64,000 bases of DNA from Periconia sp. R9002 (GCA_023627715.1 JAMAHW010000021.1:372001-436000); one strand, 5' to 3'. Positions 45,427-57,087 are shown, counted from the first letter of the stretch. The notes: generated by a model not told the origin, from the sequence alone. Program-made: numbers and translations.

Positions 45427-47346
45427 TCACGGGGAGGATTTCGCGGGTTTGTGTATTGATAAAAGTTTCCCCAGGTCATTCAGATCTTGATTCGTTTGGT
45501 TGGACTCAAGAGCAGTGGAAGTGGCGAGGGTCCCATCAAGCGCTGTTATATCATCGTCTTGAGGATCGAAAATGCTTATCTCCGGGGGCGCTTGAACGAG
45601 ACCCTGTGACGCAAGGGTATCTTGTTCCATTGACTGTTTGAACATGATGTCAAGGGTAAATGAATCCTCGCCAAATCTATTTTCGATTGACAGGATGGCA
45701 ACAACAGTGCCATCGCCAACATCTAATGACGATTCGCAGGTCGTGATCTTTTGGAAACCAGTCTCGATGGGTAAGTGAAGATCCGATCGATTGGGGGTTT
45801 TCATCATAGGTGTCAAAAACACCCCTGGCTGAAGTGCATCTTCAAACTCCTCGACCATCCGCTCGTATGGTTCTGCTCGAAACGCTTTGCTGGGCAAAGA
45901 TAAAAGTGCGATGAAGCCCTCGGTATTGTTTGTACGATGACTAGACTTGTCTCGAGAAAACCAGAGAGCGCTGAAGTATCCGTAGGGAATTTTGGGGGCG
46001 ATCAGGGCTCTCTCCTTCATACTCCAAAGAATTCTTGCTTTTCCAGGTGTGTATGTTGTATTTTTATTGAGTACTTGACCAATGAAAAAGTCATACTCAA
46101 TATTTCGAGCAATAGCTGCCTCGAAATTGAATCCGTCCGCCCGTGGAAAGAAACGAAGGAAGCAATAACGGTACTCCCGTTTAGGGAACGGCCCACACTT
46201 TTGAATGTAGACTGTTCTAATATCTGCATTCTTGGCCATGTTGTAGCTAATAGGACGCAACCCCTTATCTTTCGCCCTTCGATATCTACCTGTGGAGGGA
46301 TCCATTTGAACTGCAATGGAAACAGAATTTTCAAAGGAATTTTCATAGCAGCAATGGAGGATACAGGAAATTGATTCGCGGTAAGATGAGTCCGGGCCGA
46401 TTAATGGAATAAACCGTGATTGTATGCGCAAACCGCGATTTGTCATGACGTACGGCTCCAGCTTTGAAGCATACGGTACAATCGCAGAAGAATGAATGAA
46501 CGCTTTTGGATGTGTAGCTAGGATACCCTCGTTCGTTTGGGATCCTTCTTCGTGGGTCCAGGCGAACAATGACTCGTCTTCCGTATTCTTGAGAATTTCT
46601 TCTTGTAATCTGATGAAAGCATTCCCGCCTTCCCCATAGAGAAGAGGCATATTTACTTGAAAGACTCCAAGCAAACAATAGGCGATGTCTTCAGGTCGAG
46701 TGGTTTGTCGGCGTGCTGCCCAGGACATGCGACGAGCCACGCTCACCGATGGCAAAAGATTGGAATTTTCCAGTACCGCAGTATCGATACCGGTAATGGC
46801 TGCCAAGTGTATGGACTCTGATTCCTTCGAGCCGATGAACCACCATTGGAAGTTTCCGGGAACAGCGCAGAAGAAGTTGATTTTCTCCGATGCAAGCAAC
46901 TCTTGGAGAGTCCATCCACGAGAGAACCATCTTGCTGTTTGCAGCACTTCCGTTTTATGTCGTTCAAGGCCTTTCAATGGTTCCAAATCTTCAGAGTTTA
47001 TGTCGTCGAGATACACGTAGCAGATGGCAGCGTTTCTATACCATTGAAACATGGAGTTGATTGCTTCGGACAGCTCTGACGAAGAAGTCTTGTCGATGTT
47101 GCAGGTATCGATCCACACCCATTCTAAGCCATCATGTTGTGCTTGATTACACGCGAGATGGATCTTGAGGAAACCTTTCTTTTCTTGCGCAGTTCCACAG
47201 TCGCCTTCTTTTCTATGAATTGTAGCAATCGCATCTTGGTATGTGACTTCTTCTGAGCCCCATGTATGAGAAAGGATGGCATACGGAGGCACTGAATCGC
47301 CTTCAAAAGATTCGAAAACTTGATGCCGGGTGTGTAAGAGTCGCAT
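45427..47346 (-). CDS. HET-domain (heterokaryon incompatibility) protein
   Basis: Single exon, 639 aa from the ATG giving MRLLHTRHQVFESFEGDSVP; upstream in-frame codons have only a GTG. The HET block is complete: PPYAILSHTWGSEEVTYQD, then WVWIDTCNIDKTSSSELSEA, AINSMFQWYRNAAICYVYLD, then ARWFSRGWTLQELLASEKIN, and then RRQTTRPEDIAYCLLGVFQV with MPLLYGEGGNAFIRLQEEIL. This is the long HET-E/HET-D-like N-terminal form. No NACHT or WD40 follows; the C-terminal 350 residues are unassigned. Such proteins trigger cell death on non-self contact. The reading frame is intact. Its position in a low-gene-density, variable-looking region fits the family. Confidence 0.9.
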   Translation of the reverse strand: MRLLHTRHQVFESFEGDSVPPYAILSHTWGSEEVTYQDAIATIHRKEGDCGTAQEKKGFLKIHLACNQAQHDGLEWVWIDTCNIDKTSSSELSEAINSMFQWYRNAAICYVYLDDINSEDLEPLKGLERHKTEVLQTARWFSRGWTLQELLASEKINFFCAVPGNFQWWFIGSKESESIHLAAITGIDTAVLENSNLLPSVSVARRMSWAARRQTTRPEDIAYCLLGVFQVNMPLLYGEGGNAFIRLQEEILKNTEDESLFAWTHEEGSQTNEGILATHPKAFIHSSAIVPYASKLEPYVMTNRGLRIQSRFIPLIGPDSSYRESISCILHCCYENSFENSVSIAVQMDPSTGRYRRAKDKGLRPISYNMAKNADIRTVYIQKCGPFPKREYRYCFLRFFPRADGFNFEAAIARNIEYDFFIGQVLNKNTTYTPGKARILWSMKERALIAPKIPYGYFSALWFSRDKSSHRTNNTEGFIALLSLPSKAFRAEPYERMVEEFEDALQPGVFLTPMMKTPNRSDLHLPIETGFQKITTCESSLDVGDGTVVAILSIENRFGEDSFTLDIMFKQSMEQDTLASQGLVQAPPEISIFDPQDDDITALDGTLATSTALESNQTNQDLNDLGKLLSIHKPAKSSP

Positions 47347-47799
47347 TGTACAATATTGTCTTACGAAGCAGGCCAAAGTGTTTGCTTGCACTATTTTGGA
47401 TCTTAGACGTTGGAGAGCCCGTATGTAGGCAAAAAGGACTGCCTGGTCAGCTGCCCCACTTTTTTGCTTCTTGTGATACTGAGACGCGGGGTCATTCTGC
47501 GGTTGTACAAACTACTAACCGCTTTCGTGACAGTGAATACGAGGCAAACAAATAGGCATACTCTCTCAATCGACATATCGGAGATAATGAGGCCTCGCAA
47601 ATGTGTTGAAGGGAAGAAAGGTGAATAAATGCAGTTCGAAAAACAGGTGCAACAACGCTAACGCACGCAGCTCTTAGCGTAGGCTTGCAATGGTAAACTC
47701 ATGTACAGTTTGCATTTCAATTTAACTGGGATATATTTACATTAGACAGAAACAGAGAATGATGGGCAAGTCACCTCAAAAGTGGGTCGCTGGTAACGT
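47347..47799. other. Intergenic, HET gene promoter
   Basis: No feature beyond the expected upstream region of the HET gene and the 3' flank of the coiled-coil gene. Confidence 0.4.
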
Positions 47800-48597
47800 T
47801 CATTTTGATCCCTCTGAATGTGTGCGCGTCTCGTCCTCCTCCACCTTGTTTGGACTAAAACATTGCAGTAAGTCCGCCATTTCAGACCCAAATCCTTGAA
47901 TGTCTCCATTCGCGGCCACCAAGTCGCCTTTCAGTCGCTTTATTTCCAACTCTTGTTTGCGGGAGACCTTCCTCTCTTCTCTCAAATCGCGGTTTGAGTC
48001 TTCAAACCAGTGTTCCAGACGCCCAAGTGCTTCTGATCTCTCTTCTAACATCTTTGTGGTATATTGTAATGACATCACGAGTTTTTCGTTCTCGAGTGTC
48101 TTCGCTGCGAGTTTTTCTCGCTCAGCACAAAGGTCTGCTTCGAGTGAGGCCTTTTTGGAGATGTTTTCGTCGATCCGTAGGGACTGTATTTTGAGCTCAT
48201 CGTTCATCTTGATTGCCAACGACCCAATCTCAAGTTCGAACGCTTCGATTGCTAGCAACTTTTGCATTGAACTGATAAGTAGTTGGGCATTTGCTGAGCT
48301 TCCTCTATGATACCGCGCGCACATGCATTCATGAGCAATTGTGCTGAGTGTATCTTCTCTCACGTTCCGGGGGTCGTCTTCTCCGCACTCCTTAAGTCTC
48401 TCATGAAGAGTCATGGTTGGATTGACTAAAAGTGAGCACAATCGAAGCCTCTGGGTATGGCCTTTACATTGGAATTTCCCATATCGTGGGATATTGAGAA
48501 CGTCGTAAGGATCCCAAAGCTGGGATTGTGATTTGTCTGAAGTGGCTGAACTGTTCACCATAGTTGTGGAGGTCGAGCTTCTTCCAAGTGAGGACAT
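47800..48597 (-). CDS. Unrecognised coiled-coil protein
   Basis: Single exon, 265 aa. The first 35 residues are Ser/Thr-rich. Residues about 40-95 form a small, possibly folded module with five Cys (GKFQCKGHTQRLRLCSLLV; AHECMCARYH). From about 110 to 245 the protein is a long coiled coil with regular heptads (LEADLCAEREKLAAKTLENE; KVSRKQELEIKRLKGDLVAA). The Cys/His module recalls the segment found in fungal proteins with a GIY-YIG domain, but that domain itself is missing. It lies on the same strand as, and upstream of, the HET gene. Function unknown. Confidence 0.65.
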   Translation of the reverse strand: MSSLGRSSTSTTMVNSSATSDKSQSQLWDPYDVLNIPRYGKFQCKGHTQRLRLCSLLVNPTMTLHERLKECGEDDPRNVREDTLSTIAHECMCARYHRGSSANAQLLISSMQKLLAIEAFELEIGSLAIKMNDELKIQSLRIDENISKKASLEADLCAEREKLAAKTLENEKLVMSLQYTTKMLEERSEALGRLEHWFEDSNRDLREERKVSRKQELEIKRLKGDLVAANGDIQGFGSEMADLLQCFSPNKVEEDETRTHSEGSK

Positions 48598-49392
48598 GGT
48601 GACCTGACGGTTTTTCCTAAGAGCAAGAACAGCCCCTTATTTATACCTGTTCAACCAGGGATTCTCAAACAGATTGTGGTACCTAGAATGTTTGTCAAGG
48701 CGCAATCATTGCCCGGTTGTTTGCGTTTAGTTAGATAGATTGCAAGGATGTCCCTGACTGAATGTTTGCAGACGAGCGCACCTAGTTGGAACTGCCCCAA
48801 GTGTCGTTTGCTGCGCTATCATAGGTAAGCAAACATCAATTATGCGCAGCTATAGTGCAGCCCGACTAAAAAAATGCCAAGAGTGGATTGATTCCGGGAA
48901 CGTCGATCACAACGAGCGAAGCATCTAGAGGGAGACCATTTGTTCTATTGAACTTGATGGAAACAAAGATTTATTGAAGTAGCATAAAATGGGCAAAGAG
49001 AAGAAGGCGTCCTGCGTAACACTTAGGTGTAACAGGAACATGCATCAACATCGACCGGGGCTTATACGATTGTTGGGGAGTTTTGAAACAACAACTTACA
49101 ATCCGGTTAGTTCTATCGCAGCCGATATTGACGCAGTATTCCTTTTAGAACTGTCAGAACGAGAACAGTCTCATTCTGTTATTCACTCATTGAGAAGATC
49201 CAGCAAAAGAGAAACAAACGGAATTACGAAGAGAATTGGGCAAAAAGAAAGTTCACTTGGTTATCAGAAAGGTGAAAATCACTTGTAACAATATTCTTAT
49301 ATTTTGAAAATTTCATTGCAAAATTTGCTAGAAAGAGGGATCAACTTGCTACTGATCTCGAAAATGGTATCGCTTCAAACCGGGCAGGAGAA
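48598..49392. other. Intergenic
   Basis: No gene is supported. A plus-strand ORF at 48989-49288 (99 codons) is rich in S, R and E, lacks domain features and is not accepted. Confidence 0.4.
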
Positions 49393-49632
49393 TTAGACCT
49401 GTTCCTTAGGTGCTTCCTGCTCAGCCTTCGCAAGCCTAGCAGCCTGAGCGCGCTTGCACATAACAACAACCGAAAGAACCATTGCGATCAAGATAATGGT
49501 AAGGATGATCGCAGCCGCCATAATGATGGGGACATAGCGGCGGACATTGGAAGTGTTTCGGGCGTTAGTCTCAGCCTCAGCCGCCAGGGCGAGAGACAGG
49601 AAGTAGAAGAAAGCGAAAATCTGAAAAAACAT
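49393..49632 (-). CDS. Very small single-pass membrane protein
   Basis: 79 aa: signal peptide FFQIFAFFYFLSLALAAEAE, a 15-residue linker with one N-glycosylation site (NTS), a long hydrophobic helix (VPIIMAAAIILTIILIAMVL) and a basic/acidic tail (CKRAQAARLAKAEQEAPKEQ). A clear protein-like layout despite its size. Unrecognised. It lies between intergenic stretches with no neighbour within 400 bp. Confidence 0.6.
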   Translation of the reverse strand: MFFQIFAFFYFLSLALAAEAETNARNTSNVRRYVPIIMAAAIILTIILIAMVLSVVVMCKRAQAARLAKAEQEAPKEQV

Positions 49633-50442
49633 GATGTTATGTAAGTTTGCGAGTTTTAGAACGTGCTGACCTTGGTTTGCTTCTGCTTTTGGTGTGTTTG
49701 ATGTTGTTGTGTTTCGGATCTAAAGAATCGAGCTCGGGGATCTTTTTATGCACGTCTCTGCACAATTGACAATGTACGACTAGCGAACGTTGTAATTTCA
49801 CAATGCGAGTGTTAAAATCCGGGATCTAATGCGCAATACATGCGCGCGGTGTGTTACAGTGACATTGTGACGATGGTTTCGCAGACCGATGGTGAATGGC
49901 TTTGTTGGTAGCTCATTCAACGCTCGCGGTGCCCGAGTTGTGAAGTGAAAGTGCTTGCCTCGACACGGGCGTGTATCCAAGTCCTCATAATATTGCATAA
50001 TGAAGTAATTAGCTCACTTCGTCACGTAAGTTTTGCACTTTTAAGGCTCATGCACTGTTGCATGATGACTATTGAAGTAAAGCAATCCGGTTAAAAGCGC
50101 ACAGCGAAAAGGTACACATGATCATCTTAGTTTAACATGTCCGTAGCTATAACTAAGGCATAGTTTTCCCACGAATGATTTGTAGAGACCGGACTGAGAC
50201 GAGGAATCGATTCGACACATCCACCACGTGCCATCAGATTAGGTAGTGGAAGTCACAGCAATCAAGCATTATAAGTCATGAGATCTACAGAAGGAGTCAC
50301 TGAGTAATTTATGCAAGGCAAGATAGTTATGATGAAGACTGATTAATTCCTAACATGAGATTATGGCCTGATCCATGACCAATCGGTGATGACAGCAACC
50401 TACTAACAAACAAGTCAGCACTAAATGTACCAAGAGTGTGAC
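49633..50442. other. Intergenic
   Basis: No feature recognised. Confidence 0.4.
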
Positions 50443-50763
50443 CTACGCAGCAGCAAAATCGCTCAGGTGCGGAGCAGACCCATAGCGCACACGTCGATAC
50501 TCAAGATATCTATCCAAGGCGAAGAAGAAGGCGCCCGTGCCGAACACTGCAGTCCAGCCGAAGCCGATGGTCCAGACGAGCCAGCTGTTCGAGAAATCGT
50601 TTGTAGCGACTGGGGTGGATATGGTTGCTGTTTTCGTGTAGTACAGTGTTTGGGAGTTGTGTTTGCGATGTGGTTTTGTTGATTGAGATTGAAGGAAAAA
50701 TGTTTGCGATGAAATGTTTGTATTAATTATATGCAGTCGTGAGAGGGCATTTTGCTTGTACAA
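50443..50763 (-). CDS. Possible very small membrane protein, 5' end unresolved
   Basis: The open frame contains no ATG, so the start shown is only the limit of the frame; an upstream exon or a defective start is needed. The C-terminal 55 residues are convincing: Thr-rich, then WLVWTIGFGWTAVFGTGAFF as a membrane helix, then ALDRYLEYRRVRYGSAPHLS. Layout and size match the small membrane proteins on either side. It may be a pseudogene. Confidence 0.35.
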   Translation of the reverse strand: MYKQNALSRLHIINTNISSQTFFLQSQSTKPHRKHNSQTLYYTKTATISTPVATNDFSNSWLVWTIGFGWTAVFGTGAFFFALDRYLEYRRVRYGSAPHLSDFAAA

Positions 50764-51127
50764 TGTATTGTAGGTGAGTAATGAATTTCATGAAATGACG
50801 GTGTAGCTACACATCGCTTGATCGAATCATCGAAGCACAATAATGCACGCGCACAAATCACCGTGATGACTATACAAGACAATGCAGTTTTGTGCCGATC
50901 GACAGCATCAGTTGTCGGAGATTTATTATGTATCACGGTCCGATTCCAAAAACATGCAGTATCACGAAAAGGGAAAAGAAAACCAGGGGCACGAGATTTG
51001 TAAAGTCGCAAATTCAAATTCAAAACAAGCTCAGTTCAGGATCATGAGCCATAACTATGTAATCAAAACACACCACCGAATACCGTGGAATCCGTCTATC
51101 GCACCTCCCATTGCCACCAAGCATTCT

Positions 51128-51307
51128 CTACCATCCAGAATGGAGGTCGAAGAAGTCAGTATAAGGCCTACCATCCTCCCAGGTACTGACGATAATACTC
51201 ACGATCCCCAAGGCACAGAGTATCATGGCAATCGCTGTGACGCTCAGAAGCATCAATAGTTCGAACATCATCTTGACAAAGCTCAGAATTTCCATGATCG
51301 AAAGCAT
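51128..51307 (-). CDS. Possible 59-residue hydrophobic peptide gene
   Basis: ATG at 51307 gives a 59-aa protein: MLSIMEILSFVKMMFELLML, then SVTAIAMILCALGIVSIIVS, then a polar tail, TWEDGRPYTDFFDLHSGW. Either one long helix or two short ones cross the membrane. It has the same strand and general layout as the genes at 49393 and 50443. Short length makes chance possible. Confidence 0.35.
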   Translation of the reverse strand: MLSIMEILSFVKMMFELLMLLSVTAIAMILCALGIVSIIVSTWEDGRPYTDFFDLHSGW

Positions 51308-51745
51308 TATGTCTTTGGCGTTGGTTGTGAGTTTCGTTGTGTGCACAATTTATGTGCTGAGAGATCGGGGAGAAACATGTTATATAGTGAGATGTCCTCC
51401 TCGTTGTTGACTCACATGGTGAGAGTGAGAGTGAGAGAGCGCAGCACTGTGAGTTGACAGGGTGAGCTGTGTACAACTTCACGTTGGACGTAATTAGTAA
51501 ACAAGTCGCATTTTAAAAACTTGGGCACTTTTCTCTTCGAAAGGAAGGTTGGCTAGAGCAATACAGTAAGTGTATTGCGGTGTCTCAGGGTTAAGTAGTG
51601 AAATAATAGATCGAATTTTTATTCATTACCGGGGCACCAGGGTATCTATGAACATAACCACCCCATAACCTTTCCTGCGTACCAAATGCCCGACCTACAA
51701 GGAAAACGTATCAAACAAGGAAATTCATAAAACACCTTCTCTGCA
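51308..51745. other. Intergenic
   Basis: No gene is supported. A gagtgagagtgagagtgagag dinucleotide-type stretch lies near 51419-51440. Confidence 0.4.
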
Positions 51746-53147
51746 TTAACCTTCCCTGTCTTGGCCCCTCCACCCCCCACCTTCCCCACCCGACCTCTCT
51801 CCAAAATCGCTCCTTGCAGAACTTTCTGCCGACTCCCGCGTCCTCGCCAACCATGGCGGGGCCAACGGTGTTGGAGGTGATGACGAGAACACACCGGTGG
51901 CTCCTCTTCCCAGTTCATCATGCTCAACGGATTGCATTGGGGGCATCTCGTCTTCACTTACCGTGCTTCTCTTCTTTATTGAGCCATCTGCTAAGACCTT
52001 GAATTCCCCGTACCTCTCTCCGAGGATTTGTCTTAGGGCAGAATGATCCAAGCGTCGGAACGCAGCCCGTACCTTGTCAACTCTGTTTTGCCAGATTTCT
52101 TTCTCCCTCCTTCCGTCCTCACTATCCTTAGCCCCACTGGGTGAGGAAGAGGCGACAGTCGGCTCTGTCCACATCCAATGATGCAAAACGCGATAGAATA
52201 CACCGTAGCAGTACTTTTGCAGCACCATATCCGAGTATTCGATACCATATTGCGGAAACAGCGGGAGTAAGCGTTCGAGCATCGGAAAATGCAGACGAGT
52301 AAAGTCGCGAAAAGAGTGAGCGGGCAGCGAGAGCTGCATGTTCCAGAGGATGCTGCGGACGGCATCGGGCTGGGAGATGGTAAGATAGTGAGTAAAAAAA
52401 GCGGCAAGGCAGTTGCCAGTGAGTTTGGAGATGTGGTGGGGAGGTGGTGAGAGTGTCAGCGGAAGGGGCCGGGGGCGTGAGGTTTGGGAGCGTGGAGAAG
52501 GCGTTTTTGCTGTTGGTCTAGTTGAGGTATCTGCTGTGGACGAGTGCGCGGTTGAAGGTCTCGAATTCCCGCCTCTTGAGCCTGCGTCCCCTCCCTCTTC
52601 TCCTTCTTCCTCTTCATCTTCCTCATCACCGACTCTGGATCGATCATCTTTGAAAAACATCATAGAGAGTGCCGTCTTAACTGCTGCCATCACCTGCAGT
52701 TTCCCTTGCTGGCTAACTTCGCCTTCTTCTGCCGCTTTAATGACCTTGTCCACGAATACTACTGCGAAACTAGGATTTCGCAGTACTTTCTTTTCCAGAA
52801 TCGGTAAAAATCGATCTAGGAGGGTGCTGCCGTACTTGTTCGTTTCAAATGAGAGAAGCGGGACTAGAGTTTCAATGTCTTCTGTATACAACTCCGCCAT
52901 ATTTTCGAGAGATTGCTGGACACGTTTAAGTGCCCACGGGGCGAAGAAGGTAGGATTCCTCAGAAGAGAAGAACGATTCAATGGCGTCTTGGTAATATGA
53001 GTAATCAGATTGGCGAAGGTCGAGAGCGGGAGGGTTGAGCTGTGATAGTGTGTTGCTGTTTCGAGGCTGGGGAACGCAGTTGTGGGTTAGTGGGTCATAC
53101 GAGATACTGCCTTTGGCTCTACCCCTCCTCGAGCTAGAAGAAAACAT
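51746..53147 (-). CDS. Unrecognised helical protein
   Basis: Model: exons 53147-53108 and 53055-51746 (449 aa), with donor GTATCT and the second of two close acceptors (GAAACAG); the nearer CCCCAG would lead to a stop. The protein begins MFSSSSRRGRAKG. Two helical regions are joined by an acidic and Ser/Thr-rich linker (DEEDEEEEGEEGGD). The first includes TFANLITHITKTPLNRSSLL and MAELYTEDIETLVPLLSFET; the second includes CLAAFFTHYLTISQPDAVRS and GIEYSDMVLQKYCYGVFYRV. They look like HEAT/ARM-type helices, but I could not assign a family. The C-terminus is disordered. An open frame at 53134-53421 with CPLCSHPH could be an alternative first exon. Confidence 0.6.
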
Positions 53148-54152
53148 GGGATCTATGGGGATGGGAACAGAGGGGACAAACGAACATTGACTGTATTTTG
53201 GGAAACGGTTCGTTATGGAAGAGATGAGAAAGATGAGCTACGTATTCTTCATCCTGTTGTGTTATAGGCGGGCGCGGAGAAGGCGATTTTGGGGCGCTGG
53301 TTGTCGACAGTATGCCACCTTCCTCCTGCTGCTCCTCTTTGACTTGTGGTGTAGAACGTCGCATTTTGGTTAGTGTAGAAGGGTTGGTCAAACATGTCCT
53401 CGTGTAGACCAAAAGAGCCATGGCCTCAGCTACTAGCTGAAGGTAAACCTATTATACCGCGCCGCACGGTCTTGCCCACATTCTTCCTAGTATTTCTTTT
53501 TTATCCTCTGTTCGGGTGGATGTTACCGAGGGAATGGTGAGCTTTGATAATCTAAACTTTCATAGGTAAAATAAAAGCCTCTCGGAGAATAATATAGACA
53601 GCGAAAGGATCAAATGAGGAAACGCTAGAGTACATCGCAGGGATTGGGTGGGAGTGGGGGTGCGACATGAAATCTAAAACGAATTAACTGGTTCCTTCGC
53701 GCGGGTTACAGCACACCCACAGTAGTGCATATTAGGGAGTAATGGACGTTGGAAGTTGCTCACGATGGCCTTTTCCACGCTAACAGCAGGGATCCAGGGT
53801 ATCGCATTCGCATTCGCGTTCGTGCGTACTTCAGCCGGAACTGGGCGGCGGTCACTCCTCAGTCGAACTCTTGGAAACGCACCATTACACTCGTGTACAT
53901 TGAAATTGAGACAGCGTCAATAGGTAGTATGGGATACCTATGGGATTCTTATGATGCAGGGGTTTGCTCACACAGCTGCGGGACGGTCCACGCCACTTAA
54001 CAGCCTGCCCAATGCGAAAGCGAGAGCGACAAGAAATACACAACAAGCTGACGAACTAGGCCAAAATTCGATTCACCGCTTCAATCTGCGAAACAAAACA
54101 TGCGCATCATACAGTGACTAGTCGCCGACCATTTTACTCGATCTAGATCTGT
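53148..54152. other. Intergenic
   Basis: Contains a minus-strand open frame at 53134-53421 (95 codons), which might be a 5' exon of the neighbouring gene. No other gene is seen. Confidence 0.4.
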
Positions 54153-57087
54153 CTATAGCCCTCTCATAAGCTCATCAAGTGTAATGGGTTTGCGTACGGC
54201 GTTTGAAAATCCTTCATGGAAACCAACCCAGATGCGATTTTCATCGTTGCTGCCCTTCGCATTCGCATTCGCCTTATTCGCCGCTTTCGCTGTCGTACTC
54301 CCTCCTGCAGGTGCCGGTTTTGGCGCAATTATACGGCCAAAAAAATCTTTTTGAACGGCCTTATTGCTGTCTTGGGTAGCCTTTTCCACCTCTACAGGTC
54401 CTGTTGCTATTTCAGTGCCTGCACTATCCGTCTGTCCACCTCGACGCTTGGCGGCTTCATTATCAAGCCTCACGCTTTCTTTCTTCCACTCCGCCTCCAA
54501 GACGCTACGTAGCGCGTATCGCACCTTTTCATCTTTCTTTGCGGTGAGTGTATCAAAAGTACCCAACGAATCAAGAGGTGGCTCCATGCGTAGCACCCAG
54601 CCTCCGTTTCGATTTGCGGCATCGTCGAACTCGACTTTGCTCCTTTCAAACCGTACACCGGTGGCTGCCATAGCTTGAACAGCTCTCCGGACAAGTTCTC
54701 GTTCGCTCGCTTTTCGGACTGAGGCCGTGGCAGCCGATTTCGAACCCGAAGCACCCGTGTTTACTATGACCGGCTTGACATCGGGAGACAGCATGCGCAA
54801 TACGTAAGGAATGAACTCAATTGCCAGCTCTTCCGGCGATCGAAACAAGCGGGTAAGCGACAAGCTAAGGGAGGATTGTAAACCCATGAGCGCGGCACGG
54901 CTCGCTTTAAGTTGCTCCGACGCCATGTAGTTCGCACTTGGTCCGGCGAAAACAGAGGTCTGTGCGTCTGGGTCGGTCACAGGGTTGGAACTTTGATGTC
55001 TTGGTGACGCGAAAAGGTTGTGAAATGCTAGCACGGTTTGTGAAAGGTAAGGTGCGAGCTCCCACTCCTGAGAGCTGTGGACAGCAGAGGAAATAGAGTC
55101 GTGGAAATGTAGCCATTCGTATGCCGAGCAGGGTTTGCTGAGTAGTGTGTCGTCCTGGAAAGGTTTCTCAGGGTAGGCTGTGTAGCAATCTGGATGCACG
55201 TTAGCATCATCCGCCAATGACTGTATGGTTTTACTTACCAGTGACGATGCGATCGCTGTCACCACTCGTGTCTACCATCTCCCGAATACGCATCATTGCC
55301 CTTCGTTTCGCAGCTTCAGCAACGCCAATCACGCCCAGCTTCGCCCGAGCACTAGTCGTATGCACATCCGTCGTTTCCGCTTGCTTAGGAAATCCGGCTC
55401 CTTCTCGAAAAACGCGGTCCACAACATCCTTTGCACCGCCCCTTCCTAGACTACGCGCGGCTCCGCCACCGTGGCCAAGCTCATTCGTAATGTTGTCTTC
55501 GATCCATCGTCGGGTAAGGCGCGGCGATTCTTTTGCATTCGGGTCAAGAGCACTCCGAAATCGACCGGCAACCCATTCGCTGACGACCATGACACCCCGA
55601 ATATCACCTTCTCCAGTGCCGCTCCCAGAGCCACCCTCTTTCTTAGTGCTGACACCCCACGTAGCCTCACATAATCGCCGTACTGCATCCGAATCGCATG
55701 GAAGGCCTTCCCGGGTAAAGATGTCTTGCAATCTTGACACCACCATGTTCAAAGCTGGTTTGCGGATGTGTATGATTTCAGCGAGTGAGGATTGTCGAAG
55801 AGGTCGTAGTGAGGGGTGATATACATCGTTGCAGACAAGAATGAGCGGACGCAGTAAGCGGAACCGGTCGCCTTTCTTTTTTCGTTGGGTTCCAGTCGAT
55901 GAGTGTTGTCCAGCAGTTTTGGAATTCCTCTCATCCAGGTGTATTAGATCAATGAGCGCTTTTACAAACCCACCTTCACCTCCGTTTCCTCCGCTTCCAC
56001 TGACAACACCATCCACCTCATCGACGACGACACAAACAGGTCTGCCAGCCTTCCTAATTTTTCCAGTGGATGTGGTAGTAGTTATGCCTCGCACGTTTTC
56101 AGTTCCCACCATATCTCGGATACGTCCTTTGACGACATCTTTGCTACGTTCATCCGAAGCATTTATCTCTTGAACCTCGTAGCCGGCTTGACGCGCACAC
56201 ACGTGAGCGAGAGTAGTTTTTCCGAGACCAGGAGGGCCAGTGAGAATTAGAATCTTGCGATGCTTTTGTTCGTCGTCCTCAACATTGCTCTTCGATGTTT
56301 TGGTTTTCTGCTTCTTTATTCCGGGAAAAACAATCGGGTCCCATCCCTTCAGCCACCGTAAGACTGAACGATGGGTGCGTTCATCTCCCACCAGATCTGT
56401 GAATTTCTTGGCTCGATATTTCTCAGTCCACATCAATGTGTGGCGATTCTTGCTAGTGGGCGCGGTCTCAACGGACGTCTGCGGTGCCTGCGCCTCACTA
56501 TGTTCTCGCTGGGCAACCTTCGCCTCGGCATTTGCCTTTGCTTCGTCTATCAAATGATGAATGTTCAGACCATAGTAGCTTTGACGTGCCTGTCCCTGAG
56601 CGCTTGTAGAGCGTGACGCAATGAGCTGTTCGTATGAAACGGCTTGTTTCCGGATTTTTTTGGGGATATAAAACGGTTTCCCTGATGCTGTTCTGGCGAC
56701 TATACCCTTGTATGGTTGCGCAGAAGTCGGCAGTTGGTTCTCCGTGCCGACATCGATGGTATTGATCGGGTCCATAGTATCTCTGGGGAGACCTGAATAG
56801 TCATCCTGGCTTGGGGGCGGTGTATAATCATTGATATTGTCCAGGACGTCATTAACGATTGTATTGATGGCTCTTCGTTTGAGCGCATGCTCGTTCAGGA
56901 CTGCAAGATCGTCTTCATCATCCGATTCGTCCAGGAATGCACCCCCTCGTCTAGTAGAGTTGTGATTTGGCACATCTTTCAATGGGCTGCGAGCAGCATC
57001 TGATCGCTTCCTCTTTTTCGGTGATGGTGATGTCGGTTGAGGCGCCGAGCTCGCAGGGTAGATAAGGGGGGAAGAAATCAGGGGCAT
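54153..57087 (-). CDS. CTF18: Chromosome transmission fidelity protein 18 (alternative clamp loader)
   Basis: Large subunit of the Ctf18-RFC complex that loads or unloads PCNA and supports sister-chromatid cohesion and the replication checkpoint. Exons 57087-55239 and 55189-54153 (961 aa) with a 49-bp intron (GTAAGT...GCTAAC...CCAG). Motifs: LMWTEKYRAKKFTDLVGDER (RFC box II-like), Walker A LTGPPGLGKTTLAHV at about 282-296, EINASDERS, and Walker B VCVVVDEVDG at about 351-360. The C-terminus ends IWVGFHEGFSNAVRKPITLD, the conserved tail that contacts Ctf8/Dcc1. The N-terminus carries KKRKR and Ser-Pro sites. Length is normal. Confidence 0.95.

Noticed and set aside
48989..49288. 99-codon plus-strand ORF
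   Set aside because: Ser/Arg/Glu-rich without domain features, in AT-rich intergenic DNA.
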